Assembly (NCBI GenBank): GCA_026125795.1
Contig: JAHCKM010000002.1
Span: 1,364,001 to 1,428,000 of the forward strand
Length of the DNA stretch: 64,000 nucleotides
Source of the DNA: Burkholderiaceae bacterium
Lineage (GTDB): Bacteria > Pseudomonadota > Gammaproteobacteria > Burkholderiales > Burkholderiaceae_C
Direction: 5' to 3'
Below are positions 24,571 to 35,631 of this stretch, in pieces. The notes below the pieces were generated by a model, which saw only the letters and a list, made by a program, of their open reading frames with translations, was not told the origin of the DNA and ran no database searches. The translations under genes and the position numbers were made by a program. Numbering within the stretch: position 1 is the stretch's first letter; the number at the start of each line of letters is the position of its first letter.

Positions 24571-25521
24571 ATGCAAAACATCGTGGTGATCCTGGGGACG
24601 GGCGGGACCATCGCGGGCGTTGCGCCCGACGGAGAGACCGATCTCGCCTACGAAGCCGCCCAACTCAGCGTGGCGGCGCTGGTGCGGTCGGCGCCCGAGT
24701 TGCGCGACGTGCCGCTCGAGACCGAGCAGGTGGCGCAGGTCGACAGCAAGGACATGACGCACGCCATCTGGCAGGCGCTGACGCATCGCGTGCTGCACCA
24801 TCTGCTGCGCGAGGAGGTGCAGGGCATCGTCGTCACGCACGGCACCGACACGATGGAAGAAACCGCCTACCTCGTGCAGCGTGTGCTGGCACCGAACAAG
24901 CCGGTGGTGTTCACCGGCGCGATGCGCCCGGCCAGTTCACGCCAGGCCGACGGCCCCGACAACCTCGTCGATGCGGTGGCCGTGGCGCAGGAGCCCGGCG
25001 CACAAGGCGTGCTCGTGGTGATGGCCGGCACCGTGCACGGCGCCGTTGACGTGCGCAAGGCGCATGCGCACCGGCTCGATGCCTTCAACTCGGGCGACGT
25101 CGGCCCGCTGGCGCGCCTGGACAACGGGACGCTGCATCGCCTGCGCGCGTGGCCGTCCGGCGAGCCGATGGGCGTGGCGGTGGTCGACCCAGCGCCGGAC
25201 ACCTGGCCGGTGGTGGAGATCGTGACCAGTCACGCCGGGGCGAGCGCCGGCTTGATCGACGCGCTGGCGCGTGCCGGCACCAAAGGCATCGTGATCGCGG
25301 CCACGGGCAACGGCACCGTGCACGAGGCGATCGAGCAAGGCGTGCAGCGCGCGGCCTGGTCCGGCATGGCGGTGCTGCGCGCCACGCGCTGCGGCGACGG
25401 CGCGATCCTCGACGCGCCCGAAGACGGCGAGGGCGCGTGGCCTTCGGCCGGTGCCCTGACGCCGGCCAAGGCGAGGGTGGAGTTGATGTTGCGGTTGATG
25501 GCGGTGGCGGGGCGGCGCTGA
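24571..25521 (+). CDS. L-asparaginase, cytosolic type
   Basis: 316 residues of the bacterial type asparaginase fold. The first catalytic motif is ILGTGGTIAG (nucleophilic Thr), and the second is VVTHGTDTMEET with its Thr-Asp-Lys relay partners. AMRPASSRQADGPDNL follows. It hydrolyses asparagine to aspartate and ammonia; residual glutaminase activity cannot be excluded. No signal peptide is present, so it is the cytosolic kind. The ATG at 24571 has no clear ribosome site, suggesting a very short leader. It is divergent from lexA, with the LexA box between. Confidence 0.9.
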   Translation: MQNIVVILGTGGTIAGVAPDGETDLAYEAAQLSVAALVRSAPELRDVPLETEQVAQVDSKDMTHAIWQALTHRVLHHLLREEVQGIVVTHGTDTMEETAYLVQRVLAPNKPVVFTGAMRPASSRQADGPDNLVDAVAVAQEPGAQGVLVVMAGTVHGAVDVRKAHAHRLDAFNSGDVGPLARLDNGTLHRLRAWPSGEPMGVAVVDPAPDTWPVVEIVTSHAGASAGLIDALARAGTKGIVIAATGNGTVHEAIEQGVQRAAWSGMAVLRATRCGDGAILDAPEDGEGAWPSAGALTPAKARVELMLRLMAVAGRR

Positions 25522-25600
25522 CGCCCGCACATTCCCCTCGGGCTCGCGAGCGTGCCGCGCGTGCCCTTAAAGTAGCGACAAACGCGCGAAGGGGAAGAGG

Positions 25601-26695
25601 ATGGAAGCCGACCGGGGTCCGGCCACGGGGTGGGCGTGGGCAGCGCCGTTCGTTGTCTTGGCGGCGTGTGGGGGCGGGGGCGGAGGCGGAGGGACATCGC
25701 TCTCGTCATCCGAACCGTCGCCATCGATCTCCCCTGCGCCAGGCACTTCGGGTGCCATACCGAACCCACAGACCATCGCCGGCAAGCCTCGGGTTGGACA
25801 GATCCGCGCCAGCGCCGGCCAGGTGATCGAGAACGTGCATGTGTCCAACCCGAGCGGGCCGTGCATCGTCGTCACCGGTGTCAGCGACGTGACGATACGC
25901 GACTCCGAGATCGGCCCCTGCGGGTCGGATGGTGATCCCAACACGCAGGGAATCGACATTCACGACGCGAGCAACGTCCGGATTCTGCGCAATGTCATCC
26001 ACGACGTTTCAACGGCCGTGTATGCCGTGGGGTCGGCGCATCCGATCATCATGGACCGCAACTATGTCTACAACGTGCGCGGACCGCTGCCGCGCGGACA
26101 GATGATCCAGCTCAATGGTGTCTCCGGTGGCACGGCGGGCAGCAAAGTGACCTGCAACGTCTCGGATGCGATGCCGGGGGTACGCTACGGCGTGCTGCAC
26201 GGCGATACGGCCGCAGGGATCGAGGATCACATCAACCTGTTCAGTTCGCCCGGCCTGCCGGACGATCGCACCGAGATTGCCTACAACCGTTTGCGCGGCG
26301 GCAGCAAGGTGAGCACGAGCGGCAGCGGCATCATGATGGGCGACGGCGGAGGCGGTCACGTCGATGCGCACCACAACACGATCGTCGGCGTCGTCAATGC
26401 CGGCGCCGGCATTGCCGGTGGGTCGAACATCAGCTTCAACGACAACCGCATCCACCTCAGCCGCGATGACGTCGTGTACGTGAACGTCGGCGTTTACGTG
26501 TGGGGCCAGGCCGGCGCCGCCTGCTCAGGCCACTCGGTGCTCAACAATCGCGTGTGGACGATGAATTCGCTCGGCGCGCAGAACCCGTTCTGGGATGGGG
26601 GCAACTGCGGCGCGGTGGCCTTGAGCGGCAATGTCTTCGGTGATGCATCGCTGACGCCGTCGATCTTCGACGAGGTGCCATCGGCCTGCCGGTGA
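25601..26695 (+). CDS. Predicted lipoprotein with right-handed beta-helix domain
   Basis: 364 residues. A short hydrophobic segment ends in the lipobox LAAC (Cys23), followed by a Gly8 run and a Ser/Pro linker, so the protein is probably anchored to a membrane by lipid. From about residue 70 it shows NosD/pectate-lyase-like coils: IENVHVSNPSGPCIVVTG, VTIRDSEIG, VRILRNVIHDVSTAVYA, ISFNDNRIHLS and SVLNNRVWTM, each about 22-25 residues. Such beta-helices often bind or cut polysaccharides. No catalytic site is recognisable. It stands alone between asparaginase and ohr and has less extreme wording than its neighbours. Function unknown. Confidence 0.7.
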   Translation: MEADRGPATGWAWAAPFVVLAACGGGGGGGGTSLSSSEPSPSISPAPGTSGAIPNPQTIAGKPRVGQIRASAGQVIENVHVSNPSGPCIVVTGVSDVTIRDSEIGPCGSDGDPNTQGIDIHDASNVRILRNVIHDVSTAVYAVGSAHPIIMDRNYVYNVRGPLPRGQMIQLNGVSGGTAGSKVTCNVSDAMPGVRYGVLHGDTAAGIEDHINLFSSPGLPDDRTEIAYNRLRGGSKVSTSGSGIMMGDGGGGHVDAHHNTIVGVVNAGAGIAGGSNISFNDNRIHLSRDDVVYVNVGVYVWGQAGAACSGHSVLNNRVWTMNSLGAQNPFWDGGNCGAVALSGNVFGDASLTPSIFDEVPSACR

Positions 26696-26764
26696 GTGCG
26701 CAGCAAGCGGTGGCGCCCGCGCGAGGGCGGGCGGCCGGGTTCGTTCAGGTCTCGGGCAGCGGCG

Positions 26765-27199
26765 TCAGACCACCGTCAGCGCCACATCCACATTGCCGCG
26801 CGTTGCGTTCGAATACGGGCACACCTCGTGCGCGGTCTTCACCAGCGCCTCGGCGGCGGACTTTTCCATGCCGGGCACGTTGATGGCCATTGCCACCGCA
26901 ATGCCGAAGGCGCCGGGCTTGCCAGCCAGCGGGCCGATCGACACCTCGCTCTTGATCGACACGTTGGCCGGCAGGCTGATCTTCTGCTTCGCGGCCACGG
27001 CCTTCATCGCACCGATGAAGCACGCCGAGTAGCCGGCGGCGAAGAGTTGCTCGGGATTCGTGCCCGGGCCGTCGTCGCCGCCCAGTGCCTTGGGGGTCGA
27101 CAGGTTCAGCTCGAAGCGGCCGTCGGACGACTTGGTGGTGCCGGTGCGGCCGCCCGTCGACGTGGCTTGTGCGGTGTAAAGGGCTTTTTCGATCGCCAT
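26765..27199 (-). CDS. ohr: Organic hydroperoxide resistance protein Ohr
   Basis: 144 residues of the Ohr/OsmC family, a thiol peroxidase that reduces organic and lipid hydroperoxides using lipoylated proteins. The peroxidatic cysteine is in GYSACFIGAMK near residue 60 and the resolving cysteine in AHEVCPYSNATRGN near residue 126. NPEQLFAAG is also characteristic. The start at 27199 has a plausible ribosome site (GGAGCC on the gene strand). It lies 50 bp behind ohrR on the same strand, so both share the OhrR-controlled promoter. Confidence 0.95.
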   Translation of the reverse strand: MAIEKALYTAQATSTGGRTGTTKSSDGRFELNLSTPKALGGDDGPGTNPEQLFAAGYSACFIGAMKAVAAKQKISLPANVSIKSEVSIGPLAGKPGAFGIAVAMAINVPGMEKSAAEALVKTAHEVCPYSNATRGNVDVALTVV

Positions 27200-27249
27200 G
27201 GTGTGGCTCCTGGGGTGGGGTGGGTGAAACAGCGCGCCCGAGGTCGAAC

Positions 27250-27735
27250 TCAGGCCGCGCGTGGGGTGGAGTGGGTGATCTGGTCGCGCAGCGCCTTCAG
27301 GCGCGCGGTGAGCGCGGCGAGCTCGGCGAGCTCGCAGCCCGAGGCGCAGGCCACTTGTTCGGGCACGACCAGGGCCCTGGTCTTGAGCGCCCGACCGGCC
27401 GGGGTGAGTTGCAGCAGCACGCGCCGCTCGTCGGTGGCGTCGCGCAGTCGGCGCACGAGATGGGACGCTTCCAGCCGCTTGAGCAGCGGCGTCAGCGTGC
27501 CCGAGTCGAGTGCCACACGTTCGCCGAGCTGCGACACGGTGATGCCGTCGCCTTCCCACAGCACCAGCATCACCAGGTACTGGGGATAGGTGAGGCCGAG
27601 CGGATCGAGCAACGGTTTGTACAGTTTGGTCATCGCCAGCGACGCCGAATACAGCGCGAAGCACAATTGGCGATCCAGCAGCAGCCAATCGGCCCGCGAT
27701 GACGCGGGCTTGGCGGAGGAGCGGCGGGGCGGCAT
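27250..27735 (-). CDS. ohrR: MarR-family organic-peroxide sensor OhrR
   Basis: 161 residues. The peroxide-sensing cysteine lies in LLLDRQLCFALYSAS near residue 22, preceded by the conserved LDxQLCF and followed by a MarR winged helix (ITVSQLGERVALDSGTLTPLLKRLE, then RLRDATDERRVLL). Further cysteines near the C-terminus (QVACASGCELAEL) suggest a two-Cys mechanism. Oxidation by organic peroxide releases it from DNA. ATG 27735 is preferred; an earlier frame start at 27771 falls inside the operator. The palindrome at 27757-27776 lies 21 bp upstream. Confidence 0.95.
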   Translation of the reverse strand: MPPRRSSAKPASSRADWLLLDRQLCFALYSASLAMTKLYKPLLDPLGLTYPQYLVMLVLWEGDGITVSQLGERVALDSGTLTPLLKRLEASHLVRRLRDATDERRVLLQLTPAGRALKTRALVVPEQVACASGCELAELAALTARLKALRDQITHSTPRAA

Positions 27736-27756
27736 GACGCGAACTATAGCGATCAA

Positions 27757-27776
27757 TTTAATTGTGTGCAATTAAA
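27757..27776. promoter_or_regulatory. OhrR operator palindrome
   Basis: A perfect inverted repeat with 8-bp arms TTTAATTG and CAATTAAA around TGTG, standing out as AT-rich in a GC-rich region directly upstream of ohrR. It matches the kind of AT-rich palindrome OhrR proteins bind, and both ohrR and ohr lie downstream. Confidence 0.85.
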
Positions 27777-27815
27777 AAGCACACGATCTGAAGGCCTTTT
27801 GTGCCGTCGACCGCC

Positions 27816-29915
<2,100 letters not shown>

Positions 29916-29920
29916 GGCTG

Positions 29921-30066
29921 CCGCGCCGGGCCGCTCCCAAGCGGCTGCGCGCCCCCGCGCGGGGGTGAGCCCGCGCCGAGCGAGCGCCTGCGCGCTCGCG
30001 AGTGGCAGGCGAACGCCGTGCGGCATGCAGGCCGCACGGCAGCGAACGGAGTGAGCGTGGGGGCCG
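29921..30066. repeat. Intergenic repeat, family 1 copy B
   Basis: The whole gap between the prmB stop and the ABC-F start is repeat. It opens CCGGGCCGCTCCCAAG, carries a hairpin with GTGCGG/CCGCAC arms, and ends GGAGTGAGCGTGGGGGCC one base before the prmB stop codon, as in copy C. Confidence 0.7.
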
Positions 30067-30933
30067 TCATCCCTTCTCCAGCGCGTCGCGTGTGATCAGC
30101 AGCACCGAGTCGTCGCCCTCGCTGGTGGGAAGGCTCACGACATCGAGCGATGGAAAGGCGGCATCGAAGTGCTCGCGTTCATGGCCGATCTCGAGGACCA
30201 GCACGCCTTGCGGCTGCAGGTGCGACGCCGCCTGCTGCAGCAGCGGCCGGATGAAGTCCATGCCGTCGTCGCCGCCGGCCAACGCGAGCACCGGCTCGGC
30301 CTGGAACTCCGCCGGCAGCGCGGCCATCGACCGCGCGTTCACGTACGGCGGGTTGCAGAGGATCAGGTCGTAGCGGTCGCGCAAGGGTCCAAAGCCGTCG
30401 GCGTGGTGCAGCGTGATGCGGTCGACGAGGTCGTGGCGCTCGACGTTGGCTTGCGCGAGATGGAGCGCATCGGTCGAGATGTCGGTCGCGTCCACCGCCG
30501 CGGCCGGCCAGCGCAGCGCGGCCAGCACCGCGAGGCTGCCGCCGCCGGTGCACAGATCGAGCACGCGCGCCGGCGGCGCCTGCAGCCAGGCATCGAGTGT
30601 GCCGTCATTCAGCACCTCGGCGATCAGTGAGCGCGGCACCAGCGCGCGCTCATCGGCGCTGAACGGCACGCCCTGCAGCCACGCTTCACCGGTGAGGTAG
30701 GCCGCGGGCTTGCGCGTGTCGATGCGCTGCGCGATCAGCGCGTCGACCGCGGCTGCCTTGGCGTCGTCGACCTCCCGCTCGGCCACGTCGTCGAGCGCAT
30801 CGAGCGGCAGGCCGAGACGCCACAACACCAGCCACGCCGCCTCGTCGAAGGCATTGGTCGTGCCTTGCCCAAACGAAACGCCCGCCTGTTCGAGGCGGGC
30901 GCTGGCGCGCTCGATCAACTCGATGACCGTCAT
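30067..30933 (-). CDS. prmB: 50S ribosomal protein L3 N5-glutamine methyltransferase PrmB
   Basis: 288 residues. An N-terminal helical domain is followed by a Rossmann SAM-binding core: VLDLCTGGGSLAVLAA (motif I), VDATDISTDALHLA (motif II) and the NPPY motif in DLILCNPPYVNA that positions the target glutamine amide. It methylates Gln150 of ribosomal protein L3 before 50S assembly. PAAYLTGEAWLQGVPF is the typical PrmB/HemK segment. ATG 30933 is taken over a TTG just before it. dapE lies upstream and an ABC-F ribosome-acting ATPase downstream. Confidence 0.92.
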   Translation of the reverse strand: MTVIELIERASARLEQAGVSFGQGTTNAFDEAAWLVLWRLGLPLDALDDVAEREVDDAKAAAVDALIAQRIDTRKPAAYLTGEAWLQGVPFSADERALVPRSLIAEVLNDGTLDAWLQAPPARVLDLCTGGGSLAVLAALRWPAAAVDATDISTDALHLAQANVERHDLVDRITLHHADGFGPLRDRYDLILCNPPYVNARSMAALPAEFQAEPVLALAGGDDGMDFIRPLLQQAASHLQPQGVLVLEIGHEREHFDAAFPSLDVVSLPTSEGDDSVLLITRDALEKG

Positions 30934-30939
30934 CAACGC

Positions 30940-31006
30940 CCGCCCGGCCGCCCGAAGGGCGCTGACGCCCCCTCGGGGGGAAGGGAACGGAGTGAGCGTG
31001 GGGGCC
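30940..31006. repeat. Intergenic repeat, family 1 copy C
   Basis: The 73-bp gap between the dapE stop and the prmB start consists of GGCCGCCCGAAGGGCGCTG, a CCCCCTC/GGGGGG hairpin, and GGAGTGAGCGTGGGGGCC directly before the dapE stop codon. It is the most compact copy of the family. Confidence 0.7.
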
Positions 31007-32152
31007 TCATGTCAGCAACGTTTCCAGCGTGCGTCGGTAGATGTTCTTCAGCGGATCGATGTCGGCCACCAGGGTGTTCTCGTCGATCTTGTGAATGGTC
31101 TCGTTCACCGGACCGAACTCGACCACCTGCGGACAGATTCTCGCAATGTAGCGTCCGTCCGAGGTGCCGCCGGTGGTCGATAGCACCGGCGTGAGCCCGG
31201 TCTCGGCGCGGATCGCGGCGGTGAGCGCCTCGCTCAGCGTGCCGGGCGTCGTGAGGAACGGTTCGCCGCCCAGCGTCCAGGTCAGCTCGTACTGCAGCTC
31301 CTGGCAGTCGAGCACGGTCTGCACGCGAGCTTTCAGTGAATCCGGCGTTGATTCTGTGCTGAAGCGGAAGTTGAAATCCACCACCACCGCGCCGGGGATC
31401 ACGTTGAGCGCACCGGTGCCGGCATGGATGTTCGACACCTGAAACGTCGTGGCGGGAAAGTGCGCGTTGCCGCGATCCCACTCGGTGGCAGCCAGTTCGG
31501 CCAGCGCGGGCGCGAGCTGGTGCACCGGGTTGCGCGCCAGCTGCGGATAGGCCACGTGGCCCTGGATGCCGTGCACCGTGAGCCGGCCCGAGAGCGAACC
31601 GCGGCGGCCGTTCTTGATCATGTCGCCGAGCCTCTCCACCGACGTGGGCTCGCCGACGATGCAGCAGTCGAGCCGTTCGCCACGCGCCTGCAGCGCCTGC
31701 ACCACGCGCACCGTGCCATCGACCGACGGGCCTTCCTCGTCGCTCGTGAGCAGCAGCGCCAGCGCGCCGCGGTGCTGCGGCTGCGCACGCACGAACTCCT
31801 CGCTTGCCACCACCATTGCGGCCACCGAGGTCTTCATGTCGGCGGCACCGCGGCCATAGAGTCGACCGTCGCGGTGCGTCGGCACGAACGGATCGCTGTG
31901 CCACTGTTCGAGCGGACCCGTGGGCACGACATCGGTGTGGCCGGCCAGCACCACGGTCGGGCCGGGCCGCGTGCCGCGGTGGATCGCCCACAGGTTGCTG
32001 ACCACGGCGCCGTCAGGGCCGAAGGGCATCGGCTCGCACGCAAAGCCCAGCGGCAACAAACGTTTGGCAATCAGCGCCTGGCAGCCGCCATCGGCCGGCG
32101 TGACGGACTGGCGCGAGATCAGCGCCTCGAGCAAGTGCAGCGTGGAGCTCAT
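31007..32152 (-). CDS. dapE: Succinyl-diaminopimelate desuccinylase DapE
   Basis: 381 residues of the M20 metallopeptidase family. Zn ligands are visible in [18 protein letters not shown] and TSDEEGPS, and in GEPTSVE and the C-terminal [11 protein letters not shown]. It removes succinate from N-succinyl-LL-2,6-diaminopimelate in the succinylase branch of lysine and peptidoglycan precursor synthesis. The upstream genes dapC and dapD provide the two preceding steps, with pilU between. Its start at 32152 follows a gap full of repeats and a hairpin, so it may have its own promoter. Length is normal. Confidence 0.95.
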   Translation of the reverse strand: MSSTLHLLEALISRQSVTPADGGCQALIAKRLLPLGFACEPMPFGPDGAVVSNLWAIHRGTRPGPTVVLAGHTDVVPTGPLEQWHSDPFVPTHRDGRLYGRGAADMKTSVAAMVVASEEFVRAQPQHRGALALLLTSDEEGPSVDGTVRVVQALQARGERLDCCIVGEPTSVERLGDMIKNGRRGSLSGRLTVHGIQGHVAYPQLARNPVHQLAPALAELAATEWDRGNAHFPATTFQVSNIHAGTGALNVIPGAVVVDFNFRFSTESTPDSLKARVQTVLDCQELQYELTWTLGGEPFLTTPGTLSEALTAAIRAETGLTPVLSTTGGTSDGRYIARICPQVVEFGPVNETIHKIDENTLVADIDPLKNIYRRTLETLLT

Positions 32153-32169
32153 GGTCCGCGATTATGGCC

Positions 32170-32232
32170 ACGGCTCATATCGCTTTCGCGTTATGAGCCT
32201 TCGCCGAAACCTCGAGGCTTGCGGGCGCAAAC
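32170..32232. repeat. Degenerate family 2 hairpin repeat
   Basis: Upstream of dapE: an imperfect ATATCGC/GCGTTAT hairpin, then GAGCCTTCGCCG, then a weak AACCTC/GAGGCTT hairpin. The order HP1, GAGCCT, HP2 matches the better copy only 60 bp away (32277-32342), so this seems an older, decayed copy. Confidence 0.45.
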
Positions 32233-32235
32233 AAG

Positions 32236-32259
32236 AAGGGCCACCTCACGGCGGCCCTT
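32236..32259 (-). terminator. Probable terminator downstream of pilU
   Basis: Arms AAGGGCC and GGCCCTT extend to an 11-bp stem with one mismatch. It is flanked by T-rich runs on both strands (CTTGTTTG on the gene strand). It lies between pilU and dapE, both minus strand, and would reduce read-through into dapE. Confidence 0.6.
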
Positions 32260-32276
32260 TGTTCTTGGCTCCGGCC

Positions 32277-32342
32277 GGCGCTTCGCGCCTTCACTTCGCT
32301 TGCGCGAAGTGAGCCTGCGCCGCAACGGCCTGGCGGCCGTTG
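32277..32342. repeat. Multi-hairpin repeat, family 2 copy B
   Basis: HP0 GGCGC/GCGCC (32277-32289), HP1 ACTTCGC/GCGAAGT (32293-32310), spacer GAGCCTGCG, then HP2 CAACGGCC/GGCCGTTG with a TGGC loop (32323-32342). The order, spacer and HP2 loop equal those of 23314-23377 while the stem bases differ and still pair. It ends next to the pilU stop codon. Confidence 0.75.
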
Positions 32343-33527
32343 TCAGCGCCGCGTGAGCGGCGCGCTGCGCGTGGTGGGGGCCTCGGCCACCACGTCGAGC
32401 GCGATCTCGGTGAAGAACGCGGTGTCGGGGTCGTCGCTCTTGACCGGCACGCGCGCCACCGGTGTCTGGTCGTTCTGCAGGCGCCACATCAGGTTGGTGG
32501 GCGAATCGGCGTGCGCCAGGCCTTCATCGCGCGTGATCAAGCCGTCGAGGATCATGCGCGCCAGATCCTCCTCGAAGGTCTGCGAGCCTTCGGCGAGAGA
32601 CTTTTCCATCGCCTCCTTGATCGCGGTGAATTCGCCCTTCTCGATCAGCTCGGCCACCAGCTTGGTGTTGAGCATGATCTCCACCGACGGCGTGCGGCCG
32701 CCGGAGGTGGCGCGCAGCAGGCGCTGCGACACGATGGCGCGCAGGCCGGAGGACAGGTCGGACAGCAGTGCCGGGCGTGACTCGGGCGTGTAGAACGACA
32801 AGATGCGGCCCAGCGCGTGGTAGCTGTTGTTGGCGTGCAGCGTGGCCAGCACGAGGTGGCCCGACAGCGCATACGAGATCGCCGAGGTCATGGTCTCGCG
32901 GTCGCGGATTTCGCCGATCAGGATGCAGTCGGGCGCCTGGCGCAGCGCGTTCTTGAGCGCCACCTGCAGCGTCTGCGTGTCGCGTCCGACTTCGCGCTGA
33001 TTGACCAGCGAGCGTTTGTTGGAGAACGCGAACTCGATCGGGTCTTCGATCGTCAGGATGTGGCCGGCCATCTGCTGGTTGCGGTGTTCCAGCATCGACG
33101 CTAGCGTGGTGCTCTTGCCGGTGCCGGTGGCGCCCACCATCAGGATCAGGCCGCGCTTTTCCAGCACGAGGTTGGCCAATTGCATCGGCACGTTGAGACT
33201 GTCGAGCGCCGGGATGTCGCTCGGGATGTGGCGGATCACGCCGGCGATCGAGCCGCGTTGCCTGAACGCCGATAGTCGGAACGTGCCCAGATCGGGCATG
33301 CCGAAGCCGAGGTTGAGCTCGCCGGTGTCGTCGAGCTCCTCGAGCTGTTGCGGCGTGAGCAGCTCGGTGAGCAACTGGCGGGGCTGGCCCGGCGTCAGCG
33401 ATTGATCCGACAGCTGCAGCATCTGGCCGTGGATCTTGATCAGGATCGGCATGTTGGCCGAAAGGAAGACGTCGGAGGCTTTCTTCTCCGCCATCATCCG
33501 CAACACCTTTTCCATGTTGCCGCTCAT
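32343..33527 (-). CDS. pilU: PilT/PilU family type IV pilus ATPase, PilU-like
   Basis: 394 residues. An N-terminal PAS-like domain (MEKVLRMMAEKKASDVFLSANMP) precedes a RecA-like core with Walker A VGATGTGKSTT, the Asp box, and Walker B ILIGEIRDRETM with the retraction-ATPase HLVLATLHANN. A C-terminal tail after residue 350 is longer than in PilT, which fits PilU. It is a cytosolic hexamer powering pilus retraction with PilT. PilT itself is not next to it here; the gene lies between dapD and dapE. MSGNMEK at 33527 is chosen as start because the upstream frame is out of family. Confidence 0.88.
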   Translation of the reverse strand: MSGNMEKVLRMMAEKKASDVFLSANMPILIKIHGQMLQLSDQSLTPGQPRQLLTELLTPQQLEELDDTGELNLGFGMPDLGTFRLSAFRQRGSIAGVIRHIPSDIPALDSLNVPMQLANLVLEKRGLILMVGATGTGKSTTLASMLEHRNQQMAGHILTIEDPIEFAFSNKRSLVNQREVGRDTQTLQVALKNALRQAPDCILIGEIRDRETMTSAISYALSGHLVLATLHANNSYHALGRILSFYTPESRPALLSDLSSGLRAIVSQRLLRATSGGRTPSVEIMLNTKLVAELIEKGEFTAIKEAMEKSLAEGSQTFEEDLARMILDGLITRDEGLAHADSPTNLMWRLQNDQTPVARVPVKSDDPDTAFFTEIALDVVAEAPTTRSAPLTRR

Positions 33528-33574
33528 CGGCTGGGGCTCCTGCGCTTGACGCTTCAGCCCCGTAGTGTGCCGGT

Positions 33575-34399
33575 TTAGGAGCGCAACAATTCGTTGATGC
33601 TGGTCTTGGCGCGGGTCGCGGCAGTGACGCGCTTCACGATCACGGCGCAATAGAGGCTGTGGCTGCCGTCGATCGCAGGCAAGGAGCCGCTCACCACCAC
33701 GGAGCCGGCAGGCACGCGGCCGTAGTGAATTTCTCCCGTCATGCGGTCATAGATCTTGGTGCTCTGGCCGATGAACACGCCCATGCTGATCACCGAGTTC
33801 TCTTCGACGATCACGCCTTCGACCACTTCGGATCGTGCACCGATGAAGCAGTTGTCTTCGATGATGGTGGGGTTGGCCTGCAGCGGCTCTAGCACGCCGC
33901 CGATGCCCACGCCGCCCGACAGGTGCACGTTCTTGCCGATCTGCGCGCACGAGCCCACGGTGGCCCAGGTGTCGACCATGGTGCCTTCATCGACGTAGGC
34001 GCCGATGTTCACGTACGACGGCATCAGGACCACGTTCTTCCCGATGTAGCTGCCGCGCCGCGCCACCGCCGGCGGCACCACGCGCACGCCGGTGGCGCGC
34101 ATCTGTGCTTCGTCGAGGTGGGCGAACTTGGTGCCCACCTTGTCGAAGAAGCCGAGGTCGCCGGCATGCATCGGCCGGTTGTCGTTGAGGCGGAAGCTCA
34201 ACAGCACCGCCTTCTTGATCCACTGGTTAACGGTCCACTCGCCGACGCCCTTGCGATCGGCCACACGAACTCGCCCGGCGTTCAGGTCGGCGATGGTCTG
34301 CTCGACGGCTTCTCGGATCTCCGGGCCCGCGTTGGTGGGACTGAGCGCGTTGCGGCCCTCCCACGCGAGATCGATGATCGATTCGATGTCTTGGCTCAT
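33575..34399 (-). CDS. dapD: Tetrahydrodipicolinate N-succinyltransferase DapD
   Basis: 274 residues. An N-terminal helical domain is followed by a left-handed beta-helix with hexapeptide repeats ([54 protein letters not shown]). It transfers succinyl from succinyl-CoA to tetrahydrodipicolinate, the first step of the succinylase branch to diaminopimelate. The start MSQDIES at 34399 overlaps the dapC stop by 4 bp, so translation is coupled. Confidence 0.96.
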   Translation of the reverse strand: MSQDIESIIDLAWEGRNALSPTNAGPEIREAVEQTIADLNAGRVRVADRKGVGEWTVNQWIKKAVLLSFRLNDNRPMHAGDLGFFDKVGTKFAHLDEAQMRATGVRVVPPAVARRGSYIGKNVVLMPSYVNIGAYVDEGTMVDTWATVGSCAQIGKNVHLSGGVGIGGVLEPLQANPTIIEDNCFIGARSEVVEGVIVEENSVISMGVFIGQSTKIYDRMTGEIHYGRVPAGSVVVSGSLPAIDGSHSLYCAVIVKRVTAATRAKTSINELLRS

Positions 34400-35595
34400 G
34401 TCAGTGCCTTGGTGTAGGAGACGATGCGTTCGGCGGCTTCGAGGCACTCGGCAGCTTCAGCGACCAGCGCCATCCGGATGCGGCCTCGCCCGGGGTTGCT
34501 GCCGTGCGCTTCGCGCGCGAGCAGGCTGCCTGGCAACACGGTCACATTGTATTGAGCCAGCAGGCCACGTGCGAAGGCGATGTCGTCATGGTTCGGCACG
34601 GCTGCCCACAGATAGAAAGCCGCGTCGGGCAACTGCACACCGAGCACGTCCTGCAGCAGCGGCATCACGCGCGCAAACTTCTCGCGGTACAGCGTGCGGT
34701 TGGCCAGCACGTGCGCTTCGTCGCCCCAGGCGGCCGTGCTGGCGGCCTGCACCACGGGGCTCATCGCACTGCCGTGGTAGGTGCGGTACAGCAAGAACGG
34801 CTTGATGATGCGCGCGTCGCCTGCGACGAAGCCCGATCGCATGCCCGGCACGTTGGAGCGCTTGGACAGCGACGTCAGCATGATCAGGTTGCGATAGTCG
34901 TCGCGGCCCAGTGCATGCGCCGCCTGCAGGCCGCCGAGCGGCGGCCCGCTTTCGTCGCGGAAGTAGATCTCCGAATAACACTCGTCGCTGGCGATCACGA
35001 AGCCGTGCCGGTCGGACAGCTCAAACAGCGTGCGCCACTCGGCCAGCGGCATCACGGCGCCGGTGGGGTTGCCCGGCGAGCACACGTAGAGCAGCTGGGT
35101 GCGCGCCCAGGTGTTGTCGTCGATCTGCGACCAATCGGGCGCGAAGTTGCGACCCGGGTCGCTGTTGGCAAACGCGGTGCGCGCGCCGGCCAGAAGCGCC
35201 GCGCCCTCGTAGATCTGGTAGAAGGGATTTGGGCACACCACGGTGGCGCCATCGCGCGTGGGGTCGATCACCACCTGCGCCAGCGCAAACAGCGCCTCGC
35301 GCGAGCCGTTGACCGGCAGCAGTTGCGTCGCAGGGTCCACGCGCACGCCGTAGCGCCTGCCCAGCCACGCAGCACAGGCTTCGCGCAGGCGAGGCTCGCC
35401 GATGGTGGGTGGGTAGATCGACAGGCCCTTGAGCGAGCCGGTCAACGCGTCTTCGATCAGCTGCGGCGTCGGATGGCGCGGCTCGCCCAGCCCCAGGCTG
35501 ATCGGCCGCAGGTCACCCCGGTGCTGCACACCCTGCGTCAGCTCGCGCCAGCGCTCGAACGGGTACGGATGCAGGCGCGACAGCAGCGGGTTCAT
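34396..35595 (-). CDS. dapC: Succinyldiaminopimelate transaminase DapC
   Basis: 399 residues, a fold-type I PLP aminotransferase. The PLP lysine is in [17 protein letters not shown], and [16 protein letters not shown] and DECYSEIYF mark the cofactor site. It converts N-succinyl-2-amino-6-ketopimelate to N-succinyl-LL-diaminopimelate using glutamate. The 4-bp overlap with dapD and the order dapC-dapD-(pilU)-dapE fit the pathway. The MTA-phosphorylase-type gene of the arsenosugar-like cassette lies only 36 bp upstream on the same strand, so both may share a transcript. Confidence 0.93.
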   Translation of the reverse strand: MNPLLSRLHPYPFERWRELTQGVQHRGDLRPISLGLGEPRHPTPQLIEDALTGSLKGLSIYPPTIGEPRLREACAAWLGRRYGVRVDPATQLLPVNGSREALFALAQVVIDPTRDGATVVCPNPFYQIYEGAALLAGARTAFANSDPGRNFAPDWSQIDDNTWARTQLLYVCSPGNPTGAVMPLAEWRTLFELSDRHGFVIASDECYSEIYFRDESGPPLGGLQAAHALGRDDYRNLIMLTSLSKRSNVPGMRSGFVAGDARIIKPFLLYRTYHGSAMSPVVQAASTAAWGDEAHVLANRTLYREKFARVMPLLQDVLGVQLPDAAFYLWAAVPNHDDIAFARGLLAQYNVTVLPGSLLAREAHGSNPGRGRIRMALVAEAAECLEAAERIVSYTKALT

Positions 35596-35631
35596 GCGCC
35601 GCGATTATCGGGGACGGCCGATCGGCCGATT

